Shown here: one piece after another, positions 21,812 to 31,689 of the stretch
Numbering within the stretch: position 1 is the stretch's first letter
How the letters are laid out: every line of letters starts with the position of its first letter
NCBI GenBank assembly: GCA_019359035.1
Contig: JAHHIC010000068.1
Location: 1 to 64,000 of the forward strand
Length of the DNA stretch: 64,000 bases
Reading direction: 5' to 3'
Source: Scytonematopsis contorta HA4267-MV1
Lineage (GTDB): Bacteria; Cyanobacteriota; Cyanobacteriia; Cyanobacteriales; Nostocaceae
Notes under the pieces: generated by a model
Databases searched by the model: none
Told to the model about the DNA's origin: nothing
What the model saw: only the letters and a program-made list of their open reading frames with translations
Translations under genes and position numbers: made by a program

Positions 21812-23035
21812 ATGAATCTTAATTGGCAACAAGATGCAATTTTAATAGTAGATGACACACCCACAAATCTTAAATTGTTATTTGAGATGTTAAATAACTC
21901 TGGCTTTAAAGTTTCTATAGCTAAAAATGGTGAAAGTGCTTTAGAAAAAGTCCATGATATTATACCTAATTTAATTCTACTAGATGTGATGATGCCTGGA
22001 ATTGATGGTTTTGAAACTTGTCGTCGTCTTAAGGCTAATCCTAAAACTAAAGATATACCAGTTATTTTTATGACTGCGCTTGCTGATACAGTGGATAAAG
22101 TGAAAGGTTTACAGTTAGGTGCAGTAGATTATATTACTAAACCTATTGAGTACGAAGAAGTACTAGCGAGAATAAACGTTCATTTAGAATTACGTAAAAC
22201 CCAGCTAAAATTAATTCAGAAAGAAAAGATGTCTTCTTTGGGTGTATTGGTTGCTGGAATTGCTCATGAAATTAATAATCCAGTCAATTTTATTTCCGGT
22301 AACTTAAGTCACGCTCAAAGATACATTGATGACTTATTCAAATTACTAAATTTATATGAGATTAATACTTCTCACCCTATACCCGAAATTCAAGATTTAC
22401 ATCAAGAAATAGAGTTAGATTTTATTAAGCAAGATTTACCACAAGTCTTTGCTTCTATGTTAGTTGGAACTAGTCGAGTTAAAAAAATTGTACAGGCTTT
22501 ACGAGTTTTTTCAAGATTGGACGAGTCGGAAATTAAATCTGTTGATTTACATGAAGGTATTGACAGTACTTTAATGATTTTGAATAATCGTTTTAAAGCT
22601 AAATCAGAGCGTTCAGAGATTGAAGTTATCAAAAATTATACTCAGCTACCTTTAGTTGAATGCAATGCTGGTGAAATTAATCAAGTATTTATGAATATTT
22701 TGGTTAATGCTATTGATGCTATCGAGGAGTCATTAATGACTAAAAAAGATAGTTTGACAGAAAATAAAGGGGCAATTCAAATTTATACCGCATTAACTCA
22801 TAACCAAAAATCAGCCATAATTAAAATTTCAGACAACGGTATTGGCATGTCTCAAGATGTGCAAATACGCATTTTTGACCAATTTTTTACCACTAAACCC
22901 GTTGGTCAAGGTACTGGCTTAGGTTTAGCCATAGCTCACCAAGTTATAGTCGAAAAGCACAGAGGAACTTTAGAAGTAACTTCCGTACCAAAACAAGGCT
23001 CCGAATTTATTATGACTATCCCGGTTAATGGTTGA
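21812..23035 (+). CDS. Response regulator / histidine kinase hybrid (REC-HisKA-HATPase)
   Basis: 407 residues from the ATG at 21812; an in-frame TTG lies two codons earlier. N-terminal receiver (1-125): ILIVDDTPTNLKLL, phospho-Asp in LILLDVMMPGIDG, Lys in YITKPIE. Short coiled linker, then a kinase core: His in VAGIAHEINNPVNFISG, N-box IFVNAIDAIEE-like NILVNAIDAIEE, G1 DNGIGM, G2 GTGLGLAI. Soluble, no membrane helix. The INNPVNF type H-box is common in cyanobacterial kinases acting after an upstream hybrid kinase. Gene order and 35-bp spacing suggest co-transcription with the gene before it. The last codons GGT TGA are the first heptamer of the STRR array that follows. Confidence 0.9.
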   Translation: MNLNWQQDAILIVDDTPTNLKLLFEMLNNSGFKVSIAKNGESALEKVHDIIPNLILLDVMMPGIDGFETCRRLKANPKTKDIPVIFMTALADTVDKVKGLQLGAVDYITKPIEYEEVLARINVHLELRKTQLKLIQKEKMSSLGVLVAGIAHEINNPVNFISGNLSHAQRYIDDLFKLLNLYEINTSHPIPEIQDLHQEIELDFIKQDLPQVFASMLVGTSRVKKIVQALRVFSRLDESEIKSVDLHEGIDSTLMILNNRFKAKSERSEIEVIKNYTQLPLVECNAGEINQVFMNILVNAIDAIEESLMTKKDSLTENKGAIQIYTALTHNQKSAIIKISDNGIGMSQDVQIRIFDQFFTTKPVGQGTGLGLAIAHQVIVEKHRGTLEVTSVPKQGSEFIMTIPVNG

Positions 23036-23152
23036 CTGTTGACTGGTGACTGGTGACTGGTGACTGGTGGCTGGTGACTTATGATTTCTGTTGTGATATT
23101 TTCCTGTCAACCGTCAACAGTCAACAGTCAACCGTCAACCGTCAACCGTCAC
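23030..23152. repeat. Facing STRR arrays between convergent genes
   Basis: GGTTGAC, TGTTGAC, TGGTGAC (several) and TGGTGGC units at 23030-23083 face CAACCGT/CAACAGT heptamers at 23106-23152. The two arrays are complementary and flank a 22-bp spacer. They supply the stop codons of both neighbouring genes: TGA at 23033-23035 and TGA at 23137-23135 on the other strand. Confidence 0.85.
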
Positions 23153-23617
23153 TCTATCCTTCTCATAAAATAAATATTCGGGTATCCAAAAGTGTCTTAC
23201 GTTCATCATCAGCACAACTGGCATAAAAACGTCAAATTTTTTACCTGCTAAACTCTTGGGAGGTAGCAAGCCAAAAAGTTCATCATTTTCATGTACCTCA
23301 GCTAGTACTTCGTCAAACTCTTCTTGCCATTCATCCAAATCTATACAGTGGATTCCTCGCTCGTCTGCACAATCTTCATAGTAGTAAGCATCTTCGTATA
23401 TGTCATGTGGTCGAGGTACTAGCTGATGTTTTACATATTGCAGCTTCTCGAATTCGCGAATCGGTATAATTGCCGCGACCTCTTGTTCTGCTAGCATTAA
23501 AATAAAGCGTTCCTTGAGAAACACCACTCGTCGGAGGATATCGAGACAGTTGGCTCTGACATCCCCTACTGTTATACGAATTAACCCTTCATCTTGACTT
23601 ACACAATCTTTATACAT
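23135..23617 (-). CDS. Phd/YefM-like N-domain protein with acidic C-terminal extension
   Basis: 160 residues. The first 65 resemble Phd/YefM antitoxins: IRITVGDVRANCLDILRRV, then RFILMLAEQEVAAIIPIREF followed by EKLQ. This is the strand-helix DNA-binding and dimerisation fold of that family. The remainder is acidic and Tyr-rich (IYEDAYYYEDCADERG, LDEWQEEFDEVLAEV) and matches no toxin I know. No toxin gene lies beside it, so this may be a stand-alone regulator. The C-terminal VTVDG and the stop are encoded by STRR heptamers, suggesting that repeat expansion replaced the original 3' end. Divergent from metH with a 99-bp gap, so it could in principle regulate that promoter. Confidence 0.7.
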   Translation of the reverse strand: MYKDCVSQDEGLIRITVGDVRANCLDILRRVVFLKERFILMLAEQEVAAIIPIREFEKLQYVKHQLVPRPHDIYEDAYYYEDCADERGIHCIDLDEWQEEFDEVLAEVHENDELFGLLPPKSLAGKKFDVFMPVVLMMNVRHFWIPEYLFYEKDRVTVDG

Positions 23618-23716
23618 CTTAGATTACTTAAAGACTAGCCAAATTGTAAAAATTGAGGAAAATATTAAATAAGGTCGAGTAATACCAGACTAACCGAAAA
23701 TTTTTCTTTAGGAATA

Positions 23717-26700
23717 ATGACAAATACCTTTTTGGAGCGATTACACAGTCCCGAACGTCCCGTCATTGTTTTTGACGGTGCTATGGGTACTAATTTACAA
23801 GTACAGGAATTAACTGCTGAGGATTTCGGAGGCCCGGAGTACGAAGGTTGTAACGAATATCTGGTTCATACTAAACCGGAGGCTGTAGCTAAGGTTCACC
23901 GGGACTTTTTGGCTGCTGGTGCGGATGTTATCGAAACTGATACTTTTGGTGGTACATCAATTGTACTGGCAGAGTATGACCTGGGTGACCAAGCTTATTA
24001 TCTCAATAAAACTGCTGCGGAACTGGCTAAAAAAGTGGCTGGGGAATTTTCTACTCCAGATAAACCCCGCTTTGTTGCTGGTTCTATTGGTCCTGGGACT
24101 AAATTACCTACCCTGGGACATATTGACTTTGATACAATGAAAAACGCCTATATCGAACAGGTAGAGGCTCTTTGGGATGGTGGTGTTGATTTGTTTCTGA
24201 TTGAAACTTGTCAAGATGTGCTGCAAATAAAATCAGCACTTAACGCAGTCGAAGAAGTTTTTGCCAAAAAAGGCAGTCGTCGTCCGTTGATGGTGTCGGT
24301 TACGATGGAATCGATGGGGACAATGTTGGTCGGTACGGAAATTAATGCCGTAGTGACTATTTTGGAACCTTATAAAATCGATATTCTCGGTTTAAACTGC
24401 GCGACTGGCCCGGATTTGATGAAACCACACATCAAATATCTGTCGGAACATTCACCTTTTGTAGTTTCCTGTATTCCCAATGCGGGTTTACCTGAAAACG
24501 TTGGTGGTCAAGCACATTACCGCTTAACACCGATGGAATTACGTATGGCTTTGATGCATTTCGTTGAAGACCTTGGTGTCCAAGTGATTGGGGGTTGCTG
24601 TGGGACACGTCCGGAACATATTCAACAACTTGCTTCTATTACTAAGGAACTTAAACCTAAAGTTAGAGAACCACAACTGGAACCTGCTGCTGCGTCTATT
24701 TACAGCACACAAAATTATACTCAGGACAATTCCTTCTTAATTGTTGGTGAGAGATTAAACGCTAGCGGTTCTAAAAAATGTCGCGACCTGCTCAACGCTG
24801 AAGATTGGGATGGACTGGTTTCTATGGCCAGAGCGCAAGTCAAAGAAGGTGCCCATATTTTAGATATTAACGTTGATTATGTGGGACGCGATGGCGAACG
24901 CGATATGCACGAATTGGTATCGCGGATTGTAAATAATGTCACCCTACCTTTGATGCTCGATTCCACCGAATGGGAAAAAATGGAAGCGGGTTTAAAAGTT
25001 GCTGGTGGTAAATGTATCCTCAACTCAACGAACTATGAAGATGGGGAAGAACGTTTCTATAAAGTTTTGGAAATAGCCAAAAAATATGGTGCTGGGGTTG
25101 TAATTGGTACAATCGACGAGGAGGGAATGGCACGAACTGCCGATAAAAAATTCCAAATCGCTCAACGTGCTTATCGTGCTGCGGTGGAATTTGGCATACC
25201 AGCGCATGAAATATTTTTTGATACTTTAGCACTACCAATTTCTACTGGGATTGAAGAAGACCGAGAAAACGCTAAAGCCACTATCGAATCCATTCGTCGC
25301 ATTCGTCAAGACTTACCGGGATGTCATATAATGTTGGGTGTTTCCAACGTGTCTTTCGGTTTAAACCCGGCAGCGCGTATGGTTCTCAACTCGATGTTTT
25401 TGCATGAAGCAATGCAAGTCGGGATGGATGGGGCAATTGTGAGCGCAAATAAAATATTACCGCTCGCAAAAATTGAAGAGAGACACCAAGAAATTTGCCG
25501 TGACTTAATTTACGACCAACGTAAATTTGAAGGAGATGTCTGCGTCTATGACCCCTTAGGCGAATTGACTACGATGTTTGAAGGGGTGACGACGAAGAAA
25601 GAAAAAGGTGTTGATGTTAGTCTCCCTATCGAAGAACGTTTGAAACGTCATATTATTGATGGGGAACGTATTGGTTTAGAGGACGCACTTGCTGAAGCAT
25701 TAAAAAATCATCCCGCTTTGGATATTGTGAATGTTTTCTTGTTGGATGGGATGAAAGTAGTTGGTGATTTGTTCGGTTCTGGACAAATGCAATTGCCTTT
25801 TGTGTTACAGTCAGCAGAAACCATGAAAGCAGCGGTTGCTTATTTGGAGCCGTTCATGGAAAAATCAGAGTCTGGTGCTGATAATGCGAAAGGGACTTTT
25901 ATTATCGCTACTGTAAAAGGGGATGTTCACGATATTGGTAAAAATCTTGTGGATATCATCTTGACCAACAATGGTTATAGGGTGATTAACCTGGGGATTA
26001 AACAGTCGGTCGAAAATATTATCCAAGCTTACGAGCAACATAAAGCTGATTGTATTGCAATGAGCGGTTTGTTGGTAAAATCAACCGCGTTCATGAAGGA
26101 GAATTTGCAGGCTTTTAATGAAAAAGGAATTTCTGTTCCTGTTATATTGGGTGGTGCGGCTTTAACTCCTAAGTTTGTTTATGAGGATTGCCAAAAAGCC
26201 TATAAAGGTAGAGTGATTTACGGGAAGGATGCTTTTTCTGACCTGCATTTTATGGACAAATTAATGCCTGCTAAATCTACTAATCAGTGGAATGATGCTA
26301 GCGGGTTTTTAGGTGAGTTTGCTTCGGAAAATAAAGGTCTGGATGAAGAGTCTGAGGAAGAGAAGGCTGCTAAGAAGAAGAAGGCTGATGAACCTTTGGT
26401 GCTTGATACTCGACGTTCGGAGGCTGTGGATATTGAGTTACAGCGTCCGACTCCTCCTTTTTGGGGTAGCAAGTTGTTGCAACCGGAAGATATTTCTTTG
26501 GAGGAGGTTTTCTGGTATTTGGATTTGCAGGCTTTGATTGCTGGACAATGGCAGTTCCGCAAACCTAAGGAGCAAAGTAAGGAGGAGTATCAGGAGTTTT
26601 TGCAGGAGAAGGTTTATCCTATTTTGGAGAGCTGGAAACTGCGAATTGTTGAGGAGAAGTTGTTGCGTCCTCAGGTGATTTATGGGTATTTTCCTTGTCA

Positions 26701-27247
26701 GTCGGAGGGGAATACTTTGTTTATTTATGACTCTGAAAATACACAAAAACTCGTTACTTCTTTCGAGTTTCCTCGTCAGAAGTCTTTGCGACGTTTGTGT
26801 ATTGCTGATTTCTTTGCTCCTAAGGGGTCGGGGGTTGTTGATGTTTTCCCGATGCAGGCTGTGACTGTGGGTGAGGTTGCTACTGAGTTTGCTCAGAAGC
26901 TTTATGCAGATAATAAATACACTGATTATCTGTATTTCCACGGTATGGCTGTGCAGGTGGCGGAGGCTTTGGCTGAGTGGACTCATGCTCGTATTAGGCG
27001 TGAGTTGGGCTTTGGGGAATATGAGCCGGATAATGTTCGGGATGTTTTGGCTCAGAGGTATCAAGGCTCTCGGTATAGTTTCGGCTACCCGGCTTGTCCT
27101 AATATTCAAGACCAGTTTAAGCAACTCGATTTGTTGGGGACTGAGCGGATTAAGATGTTTATGGATGAAAGTGAGCAACTTTATCCGGAACAGTCTACTA
27201 CGGCGATTATTGCTTATCACCCTGTAGCTAAGTACTTTAGCGCTTAA
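23717..27247 (+). CDS. metH: Cobalamin-dependent methionine synthase
   Basis: 1176 residues, the full cyanobacterial length. Domains: homocysteine-binding barrel (1-325) with zinc cysteines in GLNCATGP and [11 protein letters not shown]; pterin-type methyltetrahydrofolate domain (about 340-620) with [19 protein letters not shown]12 cap and B12-binding Rossmann domain (about 650-860) with the axial histidine in [10 protein letters not shown] (about 737); and the C-terminal AdoMet reactivation domain (about 900-1176) with [13 protein letters not shown] and [12 protein letters not shown]. Transfers methyl from methyl-THF through cobalamin to homocysteine. RBS AGGAATA lies before the ATG. A lysine/glutamate-rich linker ([16 protein letters not shown]) separates the last two domains. 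No cobalamin riboswitch was recognised upstream. Confidence 0.98.
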   Translation: MTNTFLERLHSPERPVIVFDGAMGTNLQVQELTAEDFGGPEYEGCNEYLVHTKPEAVAKVHRDFLAAGADVIETDTFGGTSIVLAEYDLGDQAYYLNKTAAELAKKVAGEFSTPDKPRFVAGSIGPGTKLPTLGHIDFDTMKNAYIEQVEALWDGGVDLFLIETCQDVLQIKSALNAVEEVFAKKGSRRPLMVSVTMESMGTMLVGTEINAVVTILEPYKIDILGLNCATGPDLMKPHIKYLSEHSPFVVSCIPNAGLPENVGGQAHYRLTPMELRMALMHFVEDLGVQVIGGCCGTRPEHIQQLASITKELKPKVREPQLEPAAASIYSTQNYTQDNSFLIVGERLNASGSKKCRDLLNAEDWDGLVSMARAQVKEGAHILDINVDYVGRDGERDMHELVSRIVNNVTLPLMLDSTEWEKMEAGLKVAGGKCILNSTNYEDGEERFYKVLEIAKKYGAGVVIGTIDEEGMARTADKKFQIAQRAYRAAVEFGIPAHEIFFDTLALPISTGIEEDRENAKATIESIRRIRQDLPGCHIMLGVSNVSFGLNPAARMVLNSMFLHEAMQVGMDGAIVSANKILPLAKIEERHQEICRDLIYDQRKFEGDVCVYDPLGELTTMFEGVTTKKEKGVDVSLPIEERLKRHIIDGERIGLEDALAEALKNHPALDIVNVFLLDGMKVVGDLFGSGQMQLPFVLQSAETMKAAVAYLEPFMEKSESGADNAKGTFIIATVKGDVHDIGKNLVDIILTNNGYRVINLGIKQSVENIIQAYEQHKADCIAMSGLLVKSTAFMKENLQAFNEKGISVPVILGGAALTPKFVYEDCQKAYKGRVIYGKDAFSDLHFMDKLMPAKSTNQWNDASGFLGEFASENKGLDEESEEEKAAKKKKADEPLVLDTRRSEAVDIELQRPTPPFWGSKLLQPEDISLEEVFWYLDLQALIAGQWQFRKPKEQSKEEYQEFLQEKVYPILESWKLRIVEEKLLRPQVIYGYFPCQSEGNTLFIYDSENTQKLVTSFEFPRQKSLRRLCIADFFAPKGSGVVDVFPMQAVTVGEVATEFAQKLYADNKYTDYLYFHGMAVQVAEALAEWTHARIRRELGFGEYEPDNVRDVLAQRYQGSRYSFGYPACPNIQDQFKQLDLLGTERIKMFMDESEQLYPEQSTTAIIAYHPVAKYFSA

Positions 27248-27294
27248 AGAACCCCACCCCCAACCCCCTACCCCGTAAACGGGGAGGGGGCTAC
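27247..27294 (-). repeat. GTAG REP-like hairpin, copy f
   Basis: Read on the minus strand: GTAGCCCCCTCCCCGT, then TTACGGGGTAGGGGG and the tail TTGGGGGTGGGGTTC. Starts at the metH stop codon. The hairpin is perfect except for one base. Confidence 0.75.
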
Positions 27295-27464
27295 GATTTT
27301 TGGATTTTTATGTAGATTTTACTGAAAATGTGTACAAATTTACATTTTCCCTTTAAGGGTTGATTATTTTGAATTTTGATATTTTTTTATTTTGATTTAT
27401 TGTACTAAATACAAGTTTTATAACAATAAAAATTTAAATTCAAATTTAAACATATTTGTAAAGT

Positions 27465-28490
27465 ATGAACAAAATCGATAAACTTACTTCCGAACAAGAA
27501 GCGTTAATACTTACTATTCAAGATAAGTGGATAGAGATTGCTTTAGATACTTCTCCTTGTGATACGCAAAAAGCTGAGGAATCTATTAAACTTGCTTATG
27601 AATACCTAGGCTTAAGGACACCTCAAAAAATTTTATGGTTTGATAATCCTGCGGCAGCTACAAATTGGATGCATGAGGATGGTTGTGGAGGTTTTCACAG
27701 TAATGGCTTCTTGTGGTCGCATTCCGTACACCCTCTTTATGATGTGATTGAAGATAATGTTAATACTTATATCAAAAATAAAATTTATAGCGCTATGGAA
27801 CTTGGTTTTCTAGATAAAATATCAAATATTTATGATATTATTAAAAACGTATTAAATAATCTAAATCTAGAATATATTAGTCGTGATTATTTGTACGATT
27901 CATATTACTTATATTCTCTAGCCTGTTTTGACTGCTTTCATCAAATTGGTATAGACTGCTCTAAGCTCCAAGGTTTATGGGAAACAGCTAAATATTGTGG
28001 TTGCTGGTGGGGCTTTACGGAGGATTTAGCGGTAGTCACTCCAAAACCCTCAATAATTCGTTTAGATAATGAAGGCAGATTACACGCCGAGGGTATGCCA
28101 GCAATTGAGTATAAAAAGTTGAATATCTATGCTTATCACGGTATACACTTACCAGAAAAATATAGTAGTGTACACCCAAATCAATGGCAAGCAAAATGGA
28201 TTTTAGAGGAACGAAATTCAGAACTGCGTCAAGTTTTAATTCAAAGAGTGGGTTACAATAAAATTTGCCAAGAGTTAGAAGCTACTGAATTGGATTTTTG
28301 GCATGAATAGACTCTACTAAAAATTGAGAATGATGTAGATGTTGAACCAATTTACATATTAAAAATGACTTGCCCAAGCACAGGCTTTATTCACGTATTG
28401 CGCGTTCCATCTAATGTTAAATCTGCGCGAGAGGCTATTTGCTGGGTAAATTGGGGAATAGACCCCGAAGATTTTTCTGTGCAAACCTAA
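27465..28490 (+). pseudogene. DUF6745-like hypothetical protein, split by an in-frame TAG
   Basis: The first part (27465-28310) gives 281 residues starting MNKIDKLTSEQEALILTIQD and ending ELDFWHE before TAG at 28308-28310. The same frame continues without interruption to TAA at 28488-28490, as TLLKIENDVDVEPIYILKM and on to WVNWGIDPEDFSVQT. The joined product (about 341 residues) matches my memory of a cyanobacterial family labelled DUF6745, which has HLPEKYSSVHPNQWQAKW and RVPSNVKSAREAICWVNWG-type segments near the end. A single TAT or TAC to TAG change would explain the break. It may be a nonsense mutation, a sequencing error or read-through. Function of the family is unknown. Confidence 0.75.
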
Positions 28491-28552
28491 GAAATTTACC
28501 ATGAATTATTTTAAAAGTAAGTAAAGGCGATGCAATAGGAGTTACTGTAAAA

Positions 28553-28762
28553 TTATCCTAAATCTTCTTCAGTCATTCCTGCATCTTTCATAATGCTTCT
28601 CAAGGTTCCTACTGGCAAATCTCGATTACCATGTACTGGTATAGAAAGGATAGCTGGAATATCTTCCTTTGCATAAATATAATGGCTTCCAGTGATTCGC
28701 TTTAATTCCCAGCCATTCCTTTCTAATATTTTGCATAAAGCCTTACCAGAAATAGATTTCAT
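28553..28762 (-). CDS. hicA: HicA-type mRNA interferase toxin
   Basis: 69 residues with the double-stranded-RNA-binding-like fold of HicA/YcfA: SGKALCKILERNGWELKRI, the catalytic histidine in GSHYIY (His27), and IPVHGNRDLPVGTLRSIMKD. HicA proteins cleave mRNA when not bound by HicB. Downstream of and overlapping its antitoxin gene by 4 bp (ATGA), so translation is coupled. Both genes are on the minus strand. All expected motifs are intact, so the module looks functional. Confidence 0.92.
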   Translation of the reverse strand: MKSISGKALCKILERNGWELKRITGSHYIYAKEDIPAILSIPVHGNRDLPVGTLRSIMKDAGMTEEDLG

Positions 28763-28959
28763 ATCGATAGTTCGACTAACTGTTTCTCTGGCTCAATTTC
28801 TCCTCGCTCACTTGCTACTTCCAACCAACCTTGAACAGCTTCCTGCAACATTTCCATTAGATGTTCATAGCTGTCTCCCCAAGTGTGGCATCCTGGTAGT
28901 GCTGGTACAGAACCACACCATACTCCATCTTCTTGCCAAATAACCGCTTTTATTTTCAT
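28759..28959 (-). CDS. hicB: HicB-type antitoxin
   Basis: 66 residues: KIKAVIWQEDGVWCGSVPAL then PGCHTWGDSYEHLMEMLQEA, a typical HicB partial-RNase-H fold that binds and neutralises HicA. It lacks the C-terminal DNA-binding extension found in longer HicB proteins, so autoregulation may depend on another factor. Antitoxin-first order, overlapping hicA by ATGA. Confidence 0.9.
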   Translation of the reverse strand: MKIKAVIWQEDGVWCGSVPALPGCHTWGDSYEHLMEMLQEAVQGWLEVASERGEIEPEKQLVELSI

Positions 28960-29146
28960 AATAAAATACCTACTAAAATGGCAAATTTACTCGTAATCTC
29001 CTAATACCATCAATATATATAGATTAATTAATTTTAGCGTCTACCCGAAAATACCTCAAGTGAGGTACACGTAGTGGAGCGAAGCGCTTGCGTCCTAGTA
29101 ACTTTTGGCCAATAGCGAGCAAGATGCTCCAGAGGAACTATTGGTG
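28960..29146. other. Short intergenic region with small inverted repeat
   Basis: Contains CCAATAG..CTATTGG arms around an AGCGAGCAAGATGC segment (29110-29142). The AGCGAGCAAGATGC core recurs at about 61600-61615. No gene seen. Confidence 0.4.
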
Positions 29147-29332
29147 TTACGTGGATAATTCATGATTTTGAACCTGAGGAATTTCCTCTGCGGTTAAAGT
29201 AACAATTTTCCCATCTCGCATAATACTAATAGATTCACCAAGCTTACGATGTCTCTCAATAGCTTCAGCAATCGCTGTTTTGACACCAGAATGAATTTTT
29301 TTGTGAATTTCCTTCATTTCTTCTTCAGTCAT
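29147..29332 (-). CDS. Small partner protein of the zeta-like kinase
   Basis: 61 residues from the ATG at 29332 (MTEEEMKEIHKKIHSGVKTA), preceded by GGAG and lying one base after the stop of the zeta-like gene; an upstream ATG at 29371 would overlap that gene by 38 bp and is less likely. Charged helical N-half, then SISIMRDGKIVTLTAEEIP. No known domain recognised. Position and size suggest the antitoxin or partner of the toxin-like kinase, although epsilon antitoxins usually precede zeta. Part of its 3' end is repeated at about 31697-31752. Confidence 0.65.
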   Translation of the reverse strand: MTEEEMKEIHKKIHSGVKTAIAEAIERHRKLGESISIMRDGKIVTLTAEEIPQVQNHELST

Positions 29333-29333
29333 T

Positions 29334-29900
29334 TCATACTCCTGTGATTTGACCCCAAATATGTTCTTCATAAATTATAGGCTGCTGATTTATTATTTGT
29401 TCCGCTACAAATACAGGTGATGAACTGGAGTTATCAAAAACCATCCAACTATCGGATAGTGGTAAGTACAAAGAAATAAAATTCCTTCTTCCCCGTTCGT
29501 AACGTCTACGAATCACCTCTTCTGGTATCGAATGTCCGCCATTTGCGACTCGTCTTGCAACCCTTTCGACAGCCAAATCAGGGCTTTGCAACCAAAAGTA
29601 AATTATATTAATTATGTAACCTTTTGCTTTACAATCTAAAATAAAAGCTGCAAAAGTTCTTGCTGCTAATGTTGTTTCAAAAGCAAAATTGCTACCAGAT
29701 TCTGATAAAGTTCGGAGTCGTTGAAGCATTATACGTCCGGCTTCAATAGCTACAGTTTCAGGGTTAAATTGTGAGAGACCAGCAGCAATTATATCGGCAT
29801 TTACATATTCAAAACATTGAATAAAATCCGGTAACATCCTCATGGCAACTGTTGTTTTACCTGAACCATTTGCACCACCAATTATGTAAAGACTAGGCAT
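29334..29900 (-). CDS. Zeta-toxin-like P-loop kinase
   Basis: 188 residues. Walker A in IIGGANGSGKTTVAMRML (about 6-20), ADIIA acidic segment (VNADIIAAGLSQFNPE), NFAFETTLAARTF, and an arginine-rich lid (ERVARRVANGG, RRYERGRRNF). This layout fits the zeta toxin/COG4185 family of small kinases. True zeta toxins phosphorylate UDP-N-acetylglucosamine; whether this protein does is not shown. Co-transcribed with the small gene downstream. A 5' part of the same gene is duplicated at 31757-31927. Confidence 0.85.
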   Translation of the reverse strand: MPSLYIIGGANGSGKTTVAMRMLPDFIQCFEYVNADIIAAGLSQFNPETVAIEAGRIMLQRLRTLSESGSNFAFETTLAARTFAAFILDCKAKGYIINIIYFWLQSPDLAVERVARRVANGGHSIPEEVIRRRYERGRRNFISLYLPLSDSWMVFDNSSSSPVFVAEQIINQQPIIYEEHIWGQITGV

Positions 29901-30008
29901 AACTTGATAATTTTATTTTTGAATAAACTAACATGGTTACCTACACTTATATTAAGTAAATTTATTTTATCTAATAATTAATCCTTTTTTTATCCTAAAA
30001 TCAAATAT

Positions 30009-31559
30009 CTACGCTCGTATAATAACCACAGAACGCCCTTTTTCCGTAGTCGCAGTTTTGGTTCCTAAACGTTCGGTAAAAGGTGGTGCTTTCTCACGTC
30101 GGTCAAAAACAAATAGCCAACCAAAATCTACTTTTATTCGTTCTAAATAAGAGTCAATCTGTTGTAAACCTTCTTCTTCTGGGTCTTTCTTTTTATCACG
30201 CCAAACTTTTAATTCAATTCCCAAGGTGACGTTTTTATATCTCAAGCATAAGTCCATGCGGTCTCTTCCAATGGCATATTCACGTTCTAGAGTTCCACCT
30301 CCATTAACAACGCGATGTAAAAATGCCATTAGTACTATATGGGGTGCTATTTCATGGTATCCAGTAGTACCAAGTAAAGGTTCGCCATGCTGACGCCAAA
30401 ACTGTATAAATGCTTGCAACAGATTATCAACATCTAAATCGCCGGATGGAGTTAACCACGTAGGTGCTATTTGAGGCAGAGAAGCTATTGGTGTTACTGT
30501 TAATACTCGTGGTAAAACCTCGCGGTAAATTGGGTTAGCAATTACCAATCCTCCTTGTGGGTTCATTTTGCACAAACCCAAGTCGATAACAAATTGGATA
30601 TCATCGTTAGGGACGTTTCCTAGTTCTAACCCCGCTAACATCGGTTCGATTATTGCTTTTACTCTTGGTTCCCGTAGTCTTTCTGCAAGTGAATCAAGGT
30701 GGGTATCCTGACGCGCAATCAATATTTCTTTGGCTTTGTGAATATGTTCTGCTGTAATTTCTATGTCTGTATCTGTCAACATTTCTTCGACTATTTCTTT
30801 AGCCAGAGCGTTTACCAACCAAGGCTGTCCCTGAGTCAAATCGAACGCGGTCTCAATTGCCTCAGTTGTGAAAACTTGTCCTGTATCATCTGTATGCTGC
30901 TGGTATAATTCACCAACCTCAGCGGCATTAAAATTTCTTAGAGTTAATGAACGGTCTTTAATATTAAACGGACTTGCTGTGTTTAGTCGTCCACTTCCCC
31001 CAGAAGCAACTTTATAATCTCGTACATCCCGCATACCAATCAACCCAACACAAACTGGGAAGTTTTCAGGACGTTCGGGGTAGCCATCGCGTAACTGTCG
31101 CAAGATTGAAATCAGCGTTTCATCTTGTAAGGAGTCAATTTCATCAATAAATAACACCAATGGTCGCTTAATTGCTCGTGTCCAAAGCCTGAGATTAGCT
31201 TGAATTCTCTGTCCGGGTGGTGCATCTACCCAAGCTTCGGGTTGCAGGTCTTCTGGTAATCGGTTTATTATTTTATTACGCCAAGCACCAAGAATAGCGA
31301 GTTCCGCAGCTCCTAAGTCGTTACTTAAGGAGTTTCCAACTTCCACTGATACGATAATTGCTGCATAGCGTCCACTGTCTGCGAGCTGTTTTGCTAGTGC
31401 CTGCATTGCGGTAGTTTTACCTGTTTGCCGTGGAGCATGAATTACAAAGTAGCTTTCTTGCTCAATTAACCGCGACAAATTAGGCAACCTCATGGTGGGT
31501 GGCAACATATAGTGTTTTCTAGCTTCACAGGGACCAGCAGTGTTGAACCAACGAGTCAT
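30009..31559 (-). CDS. AAA-like ATPase with PD-(D/E)XK-nuclease-like C-terminus
   Basis: 516 residues. N-terminus MTRWFNTAGPCEARKHYML, Walker A FVIHAPRQTGKTTAMQALAK (about 38-57), Walker B LVLFIDEIDSL, then a helical winged region. Near the C-terminus RDRMDLCLRYKNVTLGIELK and QIDSYLERIKVDFGWLFVFD show the D..ExK spacing of the PD-(D/E)XK superfamily linked to AAA proteins. The family occurs in many copies in cyanobacteria and Bacteroidetes. Its role is not established; mobile or defence functions are guesses. The gene is alone and flanked by two directly repeated copies of the zeta-like locus. Confidence 0.8.
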   Translation of the reverse strand: MTRWFNTAGPCEARKHYMLPPTMRLPNLSRLIEQESYFVIHAPRQTGKTTAMQALAKQLADSGRYAAIIVSVEVGNSLSNDLGAAELAILGAWRNKIINRLPEDLQPEAWVDAPPGQRIQANLRLWTRAIKRPLVLFIDEIDSLQDETLISILRQLRDGYPERPENFPVCVGLIGMRDVRDYKVASGGSGRLNTASPFNIKDRSLTLRNFNAAEVGELYQQHTDDTGQVFTTEAIETAFDLTQGQPWLVNALAKEIVEEMLTDTDIEITAEHIHKAKEILIARQDTHLDSLAERLREPRVKAIIEPMLAGLELGNVPNDDIQFVIDLGLCKMNPQGGLVIANPIYREVLPRVLTVTPIASLPQIAPTWLTPSGDLDVDNLLQAFIQFWRQHGEPLLGTTGYHEIAPHIVLMAFLHRVVNGGGTLEREYAIGRDRMDLCLRYKNVTLGIELKVWRDKKKDPEEEGLQQIDSYLERIKVDFGWLFVFDRREKAPPFTERLGTKTATTEKGRSVVIIRA

Positions 31560-31689
31560 GAAAATTTAATTTTGGCATTTTTGAGAGCGATGCTGTAAGT
31601 GTAGCGCATTAAAGAAGGGGTTTTTGCTGCGAACTCACAGACCTCTACATAGGCTAAGCGAACAATATTAGTTAGTATTAGTCTGACGA

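Noticed and set aside
23618-23716. Cobalamin riboswitch before metH
   Set aside because: The gap is only 99 bp and shows no B12-box-like sequence.
26438-27220. 260-codon frame opposite metH
   Set aside because: It mirrors the coding strand of metH, whose domain match is complete; a shadow frame.
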